In this document: in pieces, positions 1 to 7,997 of the stretch | How the letters are laid out: the number at the start of each line of letters is the position of its first letter | Position numbering within the stretch: position 1 is the first letter of the stretch | Source of the DNA: Bacteroidales bacterium UBA2861 | Lineage (GTDB): Bacteria; Bacteroidota; Bacteroidia; Bacteroidales; UBA932 | DNA: 38,075 bases | NCBI GenBank assembly: GCA_002350615.1 | Contig: DEFD01000018.1 | Span: forward strand, 27,415-65,489 | Direction of reading: 5' to 3' | The notes under the pieces: model-generated | Told to the model about the DNA's origin: nothing | Databases searched by the model: none | Seen by the model: the letters and a program-made list of their open reading frames with translations, nothing else | Program-made: the position numbers and the translations under genes

Positions 1-369
1 GGACAGGCTGACATATTTTTCCAGACGCTCCATGAATCCTTCACGGTCGTTCTGCCACACGAGGTCGCACATGAACAGTCGGATCACATTGAAACCGAGG
101 CTCTCCGCCAGACCGAGTTCACGGTCGATAAGCGCCTCGTCAAAATACTCGGCGGCCCACATTTCCACGGGAGTTCCTGTATTGGAAGGCACGAAGACAC
201 AGCCGACCGGCCATTCCTGGGCATCATACCAGGCGTTCGCCTTCTCTTCACTCCAGCGCTGGGCTGGTACCGGTTTCTCGGGCATGGCCGCCTTTTTCTT
301 CGCGGCGTTCGCGACAGTGGCGCTGCCTAGCAGCACTGCGACGCAAATCAGACTAAGAATCTTTTTCAT
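1..369 (-). CDS. Secreted GH5-like glycoside hydrolase, N-terminal part (runs off the left edge)
   Basis: Only the first 123 codons are present. Residues 1-22 form a Sec signal peptide ending VANA, with no lipobox, so the product is probably periplasmic or secreted and soluble. From about residue 38 it matches the protein at 22304-23413 nearly block for block: RWSEEKANAWY versus RWSEQKANDWY, WPVGC in both, and LAESLGFNVIRLF versus FAEDLGFNVVRIF. The two are clearly paralogs. By that comparison it is a (beta/alpha)8 clan-A-type glycosidase (cellulase-like, GH5-like); the catalytic glutamates lie outside the window. The ATG at 369 is chosen because it begins a good signal peptide. A TATATTTG promoter box lies only 6 nt upstream, so the mRNA may be almost leaderless. 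Substrate unknown. Confidence 0.8.
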   Translation of the reverse strand, partial: MKKILSLICVAVLLGSATVANAAKKKAAMPEKPVPAQRWSEEKANAWYDAQEWPVGCVFVPSNTGTPVEMWAAEYFDEALIDRELGLAESLGFNVIRLFMCDLVWQNDREGFMERLEKYVSLS

Positions 370-375
370 ACACTA

Positions 376-409
376 CAAATATAAGATTTAAAGGGCCTAC
401 CGACACAAA
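376..409 (-). promoter_or_regulatory. Promoter of the left-edge GH5-like gene
   Basis: On the minus strand there is a perfect Bacteroidota -7 box, TATATTTG (376-383), and a -33 TTTG (406-409) with 22 nt between. The expected transcription start is only 2-4 nt before the ATG at 369. Confidence 0.65.
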
Positions 410-419
410 AGAAAACTTT

Positions 420-437
420 CAAGAAACAAAACTATTT
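420..437 (-). promoter_or_regulatory. Shared upstream element, AAATA-N10-TTG (copy 1)
   Basis: On the minus strand AAATA (433-437) and TTG (420-422) are separated by 10 nt, and AAATA ends 49 nt before the -7 box of the left-edge glycosidase gene. The 11-mer AAATAGTTTTG is identical to copy 4 at 31951-31968. It is a candidate activator site for the hybrid sensor-regulator (inference). Confidence 0.45.
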
Positions 438-445
438 ATTCAGTC

Positions 446-476
446 TTGATTTTGTCGCAAAATTGGCTTATTTTTG
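446..476 (+). promoter_or_regulatory. Promoter of the AbiE-type toxin-antitoxin operon
   Basis: The -33 TTG is at 446-448 and the -7 box TATTTTTG at 469-476 (TAnnTTTG type), with 20 nt between. The antitoxin ATG follows at 495, giving a leader of about 12-14 nt. Confidence 0.6.
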
Positions 477-484
477 CGACAAAA
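450..484. promoter_or_regulatory. Perfect 13-bp inverted repeat over the AbiE promoter (probable operator)
   Basis: TTTTGTCGCAAAA (450-462) and TTTTGCGACAAAA (472-484) are exact inverse complements separated by 9 nt. The left arm lies between the -33 and -7 boxes and the right arm overlaps the -7 box and the predicted start of transcription. AbiEi antitoxins are known to repress their own operon by binding inverted repeats, so this is most simply the autoregulatory operator. There is no T-tract in coding orientation, so it is not a terminator. Confidence 0.7.
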
Positions 485-494
485 CTGAAAGCTT

Positions 495-1121
495 ATGGAA
501 AGTGTCGAGAAGAGAATCAAAGCCATAGTCCAGGCCGGAGGCGAAGGCAAAGTCTACTTCCCTTCTGACTTCTTCGAATGCGGAAGCGAAAAGGCTGTGT
601 CGAAGGCGCTGCAGAGGCTTGTGGACGAAGGTTTTTTAATAAGAATGGAGCGGGGGCTCTATTGCTATCCTGAAGTGGACACGCTTTGGGGAATGGGAAA
701 ACTCACCGCCAGTGCGGAAGAAGTCGTAAGGGCCTATGCCGCAAGGGACGGATTCCGAACCTGCCCATCTGCATTTGAAGCACAAAATGCCCTCGGACTC
801 TCGGAACAGGTCGTCTGCAACCCGGTATATAGCACCGACGGACCGTCAAGGGTCATCCCCTACAGCAAAGGGCACCGGCCCATCGTGCTATACCACATCT
901 CGCCTCGTATTTTCAATTACAAGTCGGATATTATCCGTCTCACGGTCATAGCCCTTTTGGAAATCGGGAAAAACGACTTGTGGCAGTTCGAAATGGACAA
1001 TCTTCAATACATATTCAAAAGCGTTCCATACGAAGAAATAAGGGAAGATTTGAGATACATCCCAGTATGGATTAGGAGAATCATCTTGAGTTACTACAGA
1101 GACAATGACAGACAGAATTAA
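495..1121 (+). CDS. AbiEi-like antitoxin / transcriptional regulator (DUF6088-type)
   Basis: This 208-aa protein looks like the antitoxin half of a type IV AbiE system. Residues 1-65 form a probable winged helix: a segment with KAVSKALQRLVDEGFLIRM followed by RGLYCYP, the typical wing of AbiEi/DUF6088 proteins. The remainder is a mixed alpha/beta domain without catalytic motifs. The known role of the family is to repress its own operon and neutralise the partner nucleotidyltransferase without tight complex formation. It overlaps the toxin gene by 17 bp, consistent with translational coupling. The inverted repeat at 450-484 lies over its promoter and is the natural binding site. The family call is from memory of DUF6088/AbiEi proteins and is strongly supported by the partner gene. 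Confidence 0.85.
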   Translation: MESVEKRIKAIVQAGGEGKVYFPSDFFECGSEKAVSKALQRLVDEGFLIRMERGLYCYPEVDTLWGMGKLTASAEEVVRAYAARDGFRTCPSAFEAQNALGLSEQVVCNPVYSTDGPSRVIPYSKGHRPIVLYHISPRIFNYKSDIIRLTVIALLEIGKNDLWQFEMDNLQYIFKSVPYEEIREDLRYIPVWIRRIILSYYRDNDRQN

Positions 1122-2118
1122 TTTTTGGGCGTTTCCCGACGATGCACGGGTCAAGCTTTTCAACAGGATAGGCAAAGAAAAGAAAATCGCGCCGCAGGCC
1201 GCGGAGAAGGACTGGTGGGTTTGTCATGTCATTCAGGCGGTTTTCGAACTCCGCTGTGCGGAAGCCCTTACTTTCAAGGGTGGGACATCCCTGAGCAAGG
1301 CCTGGGGCGTAACGCAGCGCTTTTCCGAGGATGTGGACCTCTCGATAGACAAGAGTTTCTTCGGTTTGGAAGGAGATACACGCTCCGCCCGGGACCGCAT
1401 CCGCAAGCTCTCAAGAAAATATCTGTATGAAGAAGTCATGGGAGAGCTGGAAGCCACAGTCCATGTGTTCACAGGCTGGGAGAGTGCGGTGACATTCAAG
1501 CCTAAAGAGGATTCGGATGCCGATCCTACCGTACTGAACGTGCATTACAGGAGTCTTCTTCCTCCGCATCCATATATCAAGCCTTTCGTAAAGCTGGAAT
1601 TCAGCTGCCGGAACCCGAGGGAGCCAAGGGAAATCCGGCCCGTGGTCCCCTTTGCCGCGGAGCTGTCACCGATGATCGACTTCGGCCCGGTGAACGTGCC
1701 CACGGTCACGCCTGTGCGCACATTCCTTGAAAAGGTATTCCTCCTGCACGAGAACTTCCAGAAAGACCATCCGCGTTTCAGGCGCATGTCCAGACATCTC
1801 TACGACCTTTACATGCTGGACAGCTGCGGCTATGCTGACAAGGCCCTGGCGGATACCGCGCTATACACTTCACTGGTGCGGCACCGCAGCGTATTCAATG
1901 CCATAAGGGGCATCGACTACAGCAGGCATGCGCCTAAGTTCATAAGTATAGTTCCTCCGGATGAGCTTCTGCCCCTCTGGAAGGAAGACTACGCAAGCAT
2001 GCAGGCCTCGTTCATTTACGGAGACTCCCCCTCTTTCCCGGAGTTGCTGAAGTTCCTGCATTCGCTCCAGGAGCGCATCCACCTCATTCCCATCGACTCG
2101 ATAGAGATTCCGGGATAG
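1105..2118 (+). CDS. abiEii: AbiEii/AbiGii-family nucleotidyltransferase toxin
   Basis: This 337-aa protein has the signature of the DNA-polymerase-beta-like nucleotidyltransferases of the AbiEii family. A GGTSLSK motif lies at about residues 59-65 and a SEDVDLSI motif at 74-81, whose Asp76 and Asp78 would bind metal. Later come an F(V)KLEFSCR strand near residue 160 and RHLYDLYML near 230, also typical. Family members transfer a nucleotide, for MenT-type relatives to tRNA, and cause reversible growth arrest that can abort phage infection. All recognisable motifs are intact, so the toxin is probably functional. The start at 1105 overlaps the antitoxin by 17 bp. A strong hairpin follows 22 nt after the stop. 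Confidence 0.9.
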   Translation: MTDRINFWAFPDDARVKLFNRIGKEKKIAPQAAEKDWWVCHVIQAVFELRCAEALTFKGGTSLSKAWGVTQRFSEDVDLSIDKSFFGLEGDTRSARDRIRKLSRKYLYEEVMGELEATVHVFTGWESAVTFKPKEDSDADPTVLNVHYRSLLPPHPYIKPFVKLEFSCRNPREPREIRPVVPFAAELSPMIDFGPVNVPTVTPVRTFLEKVFLLHENFQKDHPRFRRMSRHLYDLYMLDSCGYADKALADTALYTSLVRHRSVFNAIRGIDYSRHAPKFISIVPPDELLPLWKEDYASMQASFIYGDSPSFPELLKFLHSLQERIHLIPIDSIEIPG

Positions 2119-2139
2119 CCACTTTAGACTCTTTACAAA

Positions 2140-2185
2140 ATCGGTGTGCAAAAACGCCTGTTTTGCACACCGATAATGCTTTTTT
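2140..2185 (+). terminator. Terminator after the AbiE operon
   Basis: A perfect 14-bp stem (2140-2153 with 2161-2174) has a 7-nt loop and is followed on the plus strand by a T-rich run ending at 2185. On the minus strand the same stem is followed by TTTTG, so it may also stop transcription arriving from the SusCD operon. Confidence 0.75.
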
Positions 2186-2192
2186 CATACTC

Positions 2193-2223
2193 CCGTGTGA
2201 AAAACCGGCGTTTTTACACACGG
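2193..2223 (-). terminator. Second hairpin between convergent genes, probable terminator element
   Basis: A 12-bp stem (2193-2204 with 2211-2223, one bulged A near 2216) has a 6-nt loop. It lies just after the stop of the minus-strand gene ending at 2237. The T-run lies inside the stem, not after it, so it probably works together with the neighbouring hairpin at 2140-2174. The two hairpins share the GTGTG-A-run / T-run-CACAC design. Confidence 0.45.
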
Positions 2224-2236
2224 CCCGGCCGGGGTA

Positions 2237-5029
2237 TCAGTTAATTTCTATGGCAACAGCTCCGGAGTAGGTTCCTTCTCCGTCCGTAGTGCCGTTCAGG
2301 TTATCTTCGGTGACAGCCACCCCGCCGATAGTTCCGGTAAAGGTACTCTTAGTTGTTATCTTCTTAACATCTACACCATCCTTAAGATTCATGAAGCCTG
2401 CGAACTTGGGAGAATCAGTTGCCGTCATGCTGATACGGCAATCCTGAATCTGGCATGCATTTGAAACCCATCCTGCAGCGCCTCCGAACACTCCAGTCGT
2501 GGAGGGAACCAACAACCCGCTCTCCCCTTGAGAGCGCTGGAAAGTAGTAGTCGCCTTACATGCAATCAGTTTCACATTTGCACATCCTCCGGCAAGACCT
2601 CCGGCAGCGACACTATCGTAGGAGCCCCCTATCTTGACAGTTCCCTCGCTCGATGCATATTGGATGACAGAATATACTACAGAAGTCCCGTCTGTTTTAT
2701 AACCGCCTGTTGCAAAGCCGACAATACCGCCGACATAGACTTGTCTAGCCCCGCTTGTTCCTGCTGAAATAGGAGAATTATTAGTGGATGTAACTTCTAT
2801 ATCTCCGGTATTCGCGACCGTCCATCTGGAATTCTCCGAGCTTGGCCCTATCACAAAATAATTACCAGGGAGAGCTTTTGCATTTTTCACATCATACGCG
2901 CCATAGCCGGTATTCGCATACGCGCAGGCACGCCCGAGGATTCCGCCAACCGCAGTGCCAACCTGACTACCTTCTTTTGACCACGTGGTTTCATTGGAAA
3001 GAACTTTAATATTCCCGCTGTTAGTGCACTTGCTTATAACCGTAAAATTATGGTCATTTGTGGCAGCATACTGCCCATGGTTGATTGTGCCCACTATTCC
3101 ACCTACTGCATCACCGTATAAATATAGCTGACCGGTCCAGGATGGTTTCTTGTAAACCGTGATGTCTCCAGTATTTTTACAGCCGGAGAAAGAACCTGAG
3201 GTAGTAGCTTTAATCTCTGTAGCAGCGGTCAATTTGTTCTCATTGGTCAATCCGACGCGCCATTCATAAATGTAAGCGTCATCCGCCGCTGCCGCAACGC
3301 CACCGCCATAAAAAACTCTCGAAGCTGTCGGAGCATAATCAATCGTTATGGGGGCACGGTTCTCGCAATCGGTCATCGTACCGCTATTATAAACCGCAAC
3401 ACCGGCGAAATTGAGAGATACCGTGACACCTGTGGCATTGATCTCCCCTTCATTATAGCATCGAGTCATTGTACCCTGATTGTCCTTGACAAGACCCGCT
3501 ATACTAGCCACCTTGTACATCATGGTATTGCCCACGACCATCTCTCCGACAGTGATATTTCCTGTATTCTTACAATCCGTCATAGTCCCGAGATTATCCA
3601 TACAGAAAGAGGCAAGATAATAAGGCTTTTCCTCCTTGGTGGCTCCGCTGAAGGTATAATCGATATCGCAGACGCAGTTTTCAATAGTTCCTTCATTAAA
3701 TTTACAGAATGCGGTATTGCTCATCTGGTTATTGCTCCACTTTGTCTGTGCACCCGAAAGTGTCAGGTTTTTGACAACCCCTGTCGGAGCAATTTTGAGC
3801 ATCAACGGAACAAGTGAAGCCGTTTGGGTTATCGTATGTCCGTCCCCATTCAAAACTGCCGTAAAAGGAGTCTCATTGTCGCTGTACGTAATGGAGGTAT
3901 GTCTCGCCCCGATTCTGTGGAGATTCCCCTGAACTGTTATATCCTTGCGAATATGCACCTCTCCATCACTGTCCGTCCATTCAGCGATGCTTCCGAAGTG
4001 AATATCCGATGCATCCACATAAGTCCTTTCAAACGCATCTGCGAAAGAGCACCAGTCGTCAAGAGTATAAATACCGGGGCCTTCATAGCTACGGCTTCCT
4101 TCCATGGAAAGATTCATACTGAGGATCTTTCCAAGTTTGGATGTGAAGTTAAAACCGCTCGTTGCACGGAAAATTTTGTATTTTCCGTCAGTGGTAATGA
4201 CAAAGAAATTAAGTCCGCTCGTATAGTTCCGTGGAGGAACGGCAAGAATTATCGGATCCGTTGTCCCTGCATCACCAAAATCCGCAGTAATGGTATTGCC
4301 TATATCTTCGAGCATCACTTCTGTCAAATAATTCTTATTCAAATCAATTGACCTGACACCCGAGATCGCCATACCTGCACGCCAGTCTCCGGTAGAAGTT
4401 GTCTGGATGGCATTTGCCATTACCCGGACGGATTTTACCGGCTGATCGCATACCAATTCAAGATATGCCGCAGCATGCTTGAAATCACAATTCCCATTTT
4501 CGCAACTGCCGACAAGAATGCACGGAATCTCAGTAGCGGGGTCATAACTCTGATCAGCAGGGAAATCCACAACCGCGTGAGTCGTAACGACATCACTGGC
4601 CACGCCGGACTCGGGATCCGTTACAGAGGTTGTAGTTTCCGTGTTTCCCTTGTACGCCGAAGCAGGATAGATTGCTACGAGATCTTCGCCTTCTGGAGTG
4701 GAGGTAAAGTTGAATGTGGCGCAGGAGGGATCATCATCTATGTCTTCAGCCGTGAGGGCAAGTGAAGTGATGCCGTTCACCACAATCTTGTCGCCAACGC
4801 TCCAACTCATTTTCACATCATTAAGTGATACTTTGCTCGCAGGGGCCGGCGATGGGGCGCCTGATTCTTCCGAAGGAGCGAATCCGGCTTTGAGCGTCCA
4901 CACGACCTCAGTACGGGGGCTGTCCGGTGTTTCTTCCTGTTTTGTATTGTCAACAAGTCGTTCCTGCTGGCAGGAAAGGGCCGCAGTCGCTGCGAAAGCG
5001 GCCATCAGAAATCTGAAATACTTTTTCAT
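2237..5029 (-). CDS. Surface lipoprotein: fimbrillin-like N-terminal module plus GLUG-type beta-helix (third in the operon)
   Basis: The product is 930 aa from the ATG at 5029; an ATG two codons upstream at 5035 is possible. A lipoprotein signal with ALSC puts the lipidated Cys at residue 20. Residues about 40-310 form a fimbrillin/Mfa-like module with the landmarks WSVGDKIVVNG, ATFNF and AIYPASAY. After GPGIYTLDDW a long repetitive region follows, with many copies of a pattern like GG(I/V)(V/L)G....(T/M)..C.N.G.I, the GLUG/beta-helix pattern of Bacteroidota surface proteins. No catalytic motif is visible. It probably acts as an adhesin or glycan-binding surface protein. It is the last gene of the SusCD operon, preceded by the 54-aa peptide gene ending 18 nt upstream. 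Its domain order matches the proteins at 5233-7827 and 15543-18176. Confidence 0.8.
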   Translation of the reverse strand: MKKYFRFLMAAFAATAALSCQQERLVDNTKQEETPDSPRTEVVWTLKAGFAPSEESGAPSPAPASKVSLNDVKMSWSVGDKIVVNGITSLALTAEDIDDDPSCATFNFTSTPEGEDLVAIYPASAYKGNTETTTSVTDPESGVASDVVTTHAVVDFPADQSYDPATEIPCILVGSCENGNCDFKHAAAYLELVCDQPVKSVRVMANAIQTTSTGDWRAGMAISGVRSIDLNKNYLTEVMLEDIGNTITADFGDAGTTDPIILAVPPRNYTSGLNFFVITTDGKYKIFRATSGFNFTSKLGKILSMNLSMEGSRSYEGPGIYTLDDWCSFADAFERTYVDASDIHFGSIAEWTDSDGEVHIRKDITVQGNLHRIGARHTSITYSDNETPFTAVLNGDGHTITQTASLVPLMLKIAPTGVVKNLTLSGAQTKWSNNQMSNTAFCKFNEGTIENCVCDIDYTFSGATKEEKPYYLASFCMDNLGTMTDCKNTGNITVGEMVVGNTMMYKVASIAGLVKDNQGTMTRCYNEGEINATGVTVSLNFAGVAVYNSGTMTDCENRAPITIDYAPTASRVFYGGGVAAAADDAYIYEWRVGLTNENKLTAATEIKATTSGSFSGCKNTGDITVYKKPSWTGQLYLYGDAVGGIVGTINHGQYAATNDHNFTVISKCTNSGNIKVLSNETTWSKEGSQVGTAVGGILGRACAYANTGYGAYDVKNAKALPGNYFVIGPSSENSRWTVANTGDIEVTSTNNSPISAGTSGARQVYVGGIVGFATGGYKTDGTSVVYSVIQYASSEGTVKIGGSYDSVAAGGLAGGCANVKLIACKATTTFQRSQGESGLLVPSTTGVFGGAAGWVSNACQIQDCRISMTATDSPKFAGFMNLKDGVDVKKITTKSTFTGTIGGVAVTEDNLNGTTDGEGTYSGAVAIEIN

Positions 5030-5047
5030 AATCATGTCCGCTTTATT

Positions 5048-5212
5048 TTATTCCTGTATATCCTCCCATTCCGGATCCAGATTTTCCCTTTCCAAATCGG
5101 GAATTCTGTTTTGGGAATAGCAAAGAACCTCGGCCTCCTCAATGCACAATTCCCTGAAATCCGGGGATGCATAAGGATGCCCGAATGATGAAGAGTAAAG
5201 TAAAATATTCAT
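5048..5212 (-). CDS. Small peptide (54 aa) upstream of a fimbrillin/GLUG gene
   Basis: The ATG at 5212 begins a 54-residue product with no signal peptide or membrane segment. It carries YASPDFREL, then VLCYS, then an acidic tail with LDPEWED. These align with the 49-aa peptide at 7832-7981: SPD, R, L, LC and S are at identical spacing, and the LD..WE tail needs one gap. Each peptide gene lies directly before a fimbrillin/GLUG lipoprotein gene, here 18 nt before the ATG at 5029. It starts 20 nt after the preceding stop. An upstream in-frame ATG at 5275 would overlap the previous gene and lacks similarity to the paralog, so 5212 is preferred. I recall similar short SP(D/E)-type peptides near Bacteroidales fimbrillin genes but know no function. 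Confidence 0.6.
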   Translation of the reverse strand: MNILLYSSSFGHPYASPDFRELCIEEAEVLCYSQNRIPDLERENLDPEWEDIQE

Positions 5213-5232
5213 AACCAAAAACTTACTCGATT

Positions 5233-7827
5233 TTAACTGCCTGCATTCACCTGGAACTGCGTAGTACTGCGCCACGATTTGTTGGTATTGCCTGGCGCAT
5301 ACACGGCATCGCAGTCTGCTTTGTTCGAACTGGTGAAAAGTCCTGTAGCAAAAGAACTGCCGTCCGGCTTGGTTCCGGTGAAATTAAAATATTTGGTATC
5401 GCCTGCAACTTCCAAGATAATATAGGGGGTCTTCTGATCAGCATCAGAATAATTTCCTTCAGCATCCCACGCGTTATGATAAGTATAGGTACTACTGTGA
5501 GATGTAACGCCACCAAAACCTGTGCCTACCACAGTATATCCATTAAGTCCGGAAGCATCCATCTTGAATTGGGAATTTGCATGTTCCAGTGATGTTCCTC
5601 CGTAAATTACACAGCGTTTAATCACTAAACCTACGCAGGCCGCCGCATAACCTACTTTATCAGGAGCGAAAAGGGTATTGCCTGTCTTTTCGAATACCAC
5701 ATCTGTGTTGGACATTTCGATTTTTGCAATACATGCACCACCGATAATACCACCTGCGACTTCACCGCCTCGGGAACTACCAAGTTTGATGGTGCAGTTG
5801 CTTCTTCCTCGGACAATTGCGTATCCGCCCTTCTTGGAACATATTCCATGAACTACACCAGCTATACCGCCTATATAAAGTTCTCGGGCACCGGAAATGT
5901 TAGTCGCAGCCAGCTGACCACCCGAAGAGCTGACATCGAGAGTCCCGTAATTTTGGCAATTGTAGTTTATCAGCATGTAGTATCCGTCGTAACCGCTGAA
6001 ATCAAAAGATTCTTTTTTTGAATCGGTCTTGCAGCAACGGCCAAGGATACCACCTACACCGATCGGAGAGTTATTTGTCTTGTCGTCTTCCCAATAGGTG
6101 ATGCCGCCGTAATTGCGGCAATTTTCGAAGAAGCAGAATTCAGGGGTACGGGCATAGTATTTCCCTTCTACCACATTTGGATTGCCACGACTTGCTATCG
6201 AACCATCATCAACTTTTCCGCAAATACCTCCGATTCCACACTGCAAGGATCTCGTCATTTGGTATGCTCCATCCGGAATCGTAATTTTCTTGATAGTAAT
6301 ACTGCCATGATTATCACAGTTCTCAAAATTGCCGCATTCTCCGTCATGATTGCCGGCCGCGGCAAAAGCTCCAACGAGAAGGTCCCTGTTACTGCCTTTG
6401 AAAAAGAGATTAGCCTCGATATTGCCATAGTTGATGCAGTCGCGCATAACGCCTGCGTTGGAAGTTACGAAACCGGTAAGTAAGACCGCCCCTGAACCAG
6501 GCTCTGATTCCGACTCATTAATGCTGATATTCACGCGGTTTACACAGTTGCGGATTTCACCATGGTTGCGGATGGCAAGGTTCGCAGTGCCCCAGCCGGT
6601 GTTGGGGATTTTGACGAATTTACCAGTGAGCACCAGATCGTGGATATACCCTTCTGAATCGAGACTTGAGAACAAAGCTACCCTGGAAGAATCCTGGTGA
6701 ATTGCATAGCCGTGTCCGTTGAACTCGTCGGAGAAGGTGATGTTTGAGCCTGCATCTCCAGCATGTTTGCCAGCATTGGCACCGAGACGAGTGAAATTGA
6801 TACCAGAAATGTCGGCACGCAGATGGAACACGCCGCTTTCGTCACGGAAACGGTCCATCATCACCGGATCCTGACATTCATAGGAATATACGAATGCCTC
6901 ATAGTCATCCGCACTGTAGATACCGGGGCCGGCATAGTCCTTGAGATTGTTCAGGCTGAGCGAAAGGTCAAGAAGCTTACCAAGCTTTCCGGCGAGCTGC
7001 ACAGGGGAGGAACTTCTGAATATCTGATACTTACCATCAGTGGTTATCACCATGAAATTAAGGCCGTCCCTGAAGTTGCGCGGCGGCATGGAAAGCACGA
7101 TGGGAGTGCCTGCAGGGACACCTTCGCCAAAGCTTATCTCCGTGGAGGAGCCGTTATCCACAAGCACTGCGTCGGTAAGGAAAGGCTGATCGAAATTTAC
7201 TGTTCGGATTCCGGATACCGCCATTCCAGCCCGCATTTCTGTATCGCTGTTTGTGTTGTAGCAGTTTGCCATGACCCGGATACTCTTAACCGGCTGGTCG
7301 CATGTAATCTTAAGGTAGGCGGCCGCATGCCGGAAAGTACATCCGGTGCCGGTTCCCTGTCCGAGCAGAATGGATGCAGAAGGATCAAACTGCTGAGTGG
7401 CTGGATCGTAAGTCTGATGAGCAGGGAAAGTAACCGCCTCAAGGCTGTCCTGATATACGCTGTACACAGAAGCGGGATAAACGGCTACAAGCGTATCCCC
7501 TTCAGGAATTGAACTGAATTCGAAGGTGGCAGAGGCTCCTTCATTTGTGATATTCTCGGCTTCGAGAGCGAGTGAAGTAACGCCGTTAACAACTATCTGG
7601 TCGCCGGCCGTCCAGCTGACCTTGGTTCCGTTCAGTGCGGTACGGCTTGCCGGAGCCACCTGGTCGACTCCCTCCTGAGGGAATCCTGCATTCAGCGTCC
7701 ATACAACTTCCGGTTTGGGCTCATTTCCCTTTTCAGCTTTCCCTTCAGTATCAGGACGAAGCTCTTTTGCACAGGAAAGTGCCGCGAGAGCAGCAAAGGC
7801 TGCGAGTATATAATTGATCTTTTTCAT
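5233..7827 (-). CDS. Surface lipoprotein: fimbrillin-like N-terminal module plus GLUG-type beta-helix (second in the operon)
   Basis: The product is 864 aa from the ATG at 7827. An ATG at 7848 also exists but overlaps the upstream peptide gene and spoils the signal peptide. Residues 1-19 are a lipoprotein signal ending ALSC. The fimbrillin-like module (about 35-285) shows WTAGDQIVVNG, ATFEFSS and AVYPASVY. The rest, from GPGIYSADDY, is a repeat-rich beta-helix with units such as NYGNIEANL, GGICGKV, GGILGRC and GGIAGVV. It is closely related to the next gene (2237-5029) and more distantly to the protein at 15543-18176, suggesting duplication within the operon. Predicted role: surface adhesin or glycan-binding accessory to the SusCD transporter; no enzyme motif is seen. 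Confidence 0.8.
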   Translation of the reverse strand: MKKINYILAAFAALAALSCAKELRPDTEGKAEKGNEPKPEVVWTLNAGFPQEGVDQVAPASRTALNGTKVSWTAGDQIVVNGVTSLALEAENITNEGASATFEFSSIPEGDTLVAVYPASVYSVYQDSLEAVTFPAHQTYDPATQQFDPSASILLGQGTGTGCTFRHAAAYLKITCDQPVKSIRVMANCYNTNSDTEMRAGMAVSGIRTVNFDQPFLTDAVLVDNGSSTEISFGEGVPAGTPIVLSMPPRNFRDGLNFMVITTDGKYQIFRSSSPVQLAGKLGKLLDLSLSLNNLKDYAGPGIYSADDYEAFVYSYECQDPVMMDRFRDESGVFHLRADISGINFTRLGANAGKHAGDAGSNITFSDEFNGHGYAIHQDSSRVALFSSLDSEGYIHDLVLTGKFVKIPNTGWGTANLAIRNHGEIRNCVNRVNISINESESEPGSGAVLLTGFVTSNAGVMRDCINYGNIEANLFFKGSNRDLLVGAFAAAGNHDGECGNFENCDNHGSITIKKITIPDGAYQMTRSLQCGIGGICGKVDDGSIASRGNPNVVEGKYYARTPEFCFFENCRNYGGITYWEDDKTNNSPIGVGGILGRCCKTDSKKESFDFSGYDGYYMLINYNCQNYGTLDVSSSGGQLAATNISGARELYIGGIAGVVHGICSKKGGYAIVRGRSNCTIKLGSSRGGEVAGGIIGGACIAKIEMSNTDVVFEKTGNTLFAPDKVGYAAACVGLVIKRCVIYGGTSLEHANSQFKMDASGLNGYTVVGTGFGGVTSHSSTYTYHNAWDAEGNYSDADQKTPYIILEVAGDTKYFNFTGTKPDGSSFATGLFTSSNKADCDAVYAPGNTNKSWRSTTQFQVNAGS

Positions 7828-7831
7828 AATC

Positions 7832-7981
7832 TTACGAATTAGAGTCATTACCTTCTTCCCAGATAATATCCAGCTCTTCCTCCGTCATATCCTGAATAGT
7901 AAAAGAATCGCAGAGTAATCCGCTGATTGCATAGCGCAACGTGCGAATGTCCGGAGACAAATAGTCGAAATCGATTTTCAT
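7832..7981 (-). CDS. Small peptide (49 aa) upstream of a fimbrillin/GLUG gene
   Basis: The ATG at 7981 opens a 49-codon frame ending in TAA at 7834-7832, 4 nt before the next ATG. It contains DYLSPDIRTL, then GLLCDS and an acidic end with LDIIWEE. Key residues align with the 54-aa peptide at 5048-5212 at the same spacing: Y-x-SPD-x-R-x-L, eight residues, LC-x-S, then LD-x-x-WE. It follows the DUF5689 lipoprotein stop by 16 nt, so it is inside the operon. There is no signal peptide, so it probably stays in the cytoplasm. It may be a coupling or leader peptide for the fimbrillin gene, or a small protein in its own right. Conservation between two copies argues for a translated gene. Confidence 0.6.
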   Translation of the reverse strand: MKIDFDYLSPDIRTLRYAISGLLCDSFTIQDMTEEELDIIWEEGNDSNS

Positions 7982-7997
7982 GATATATAAATGTTTT

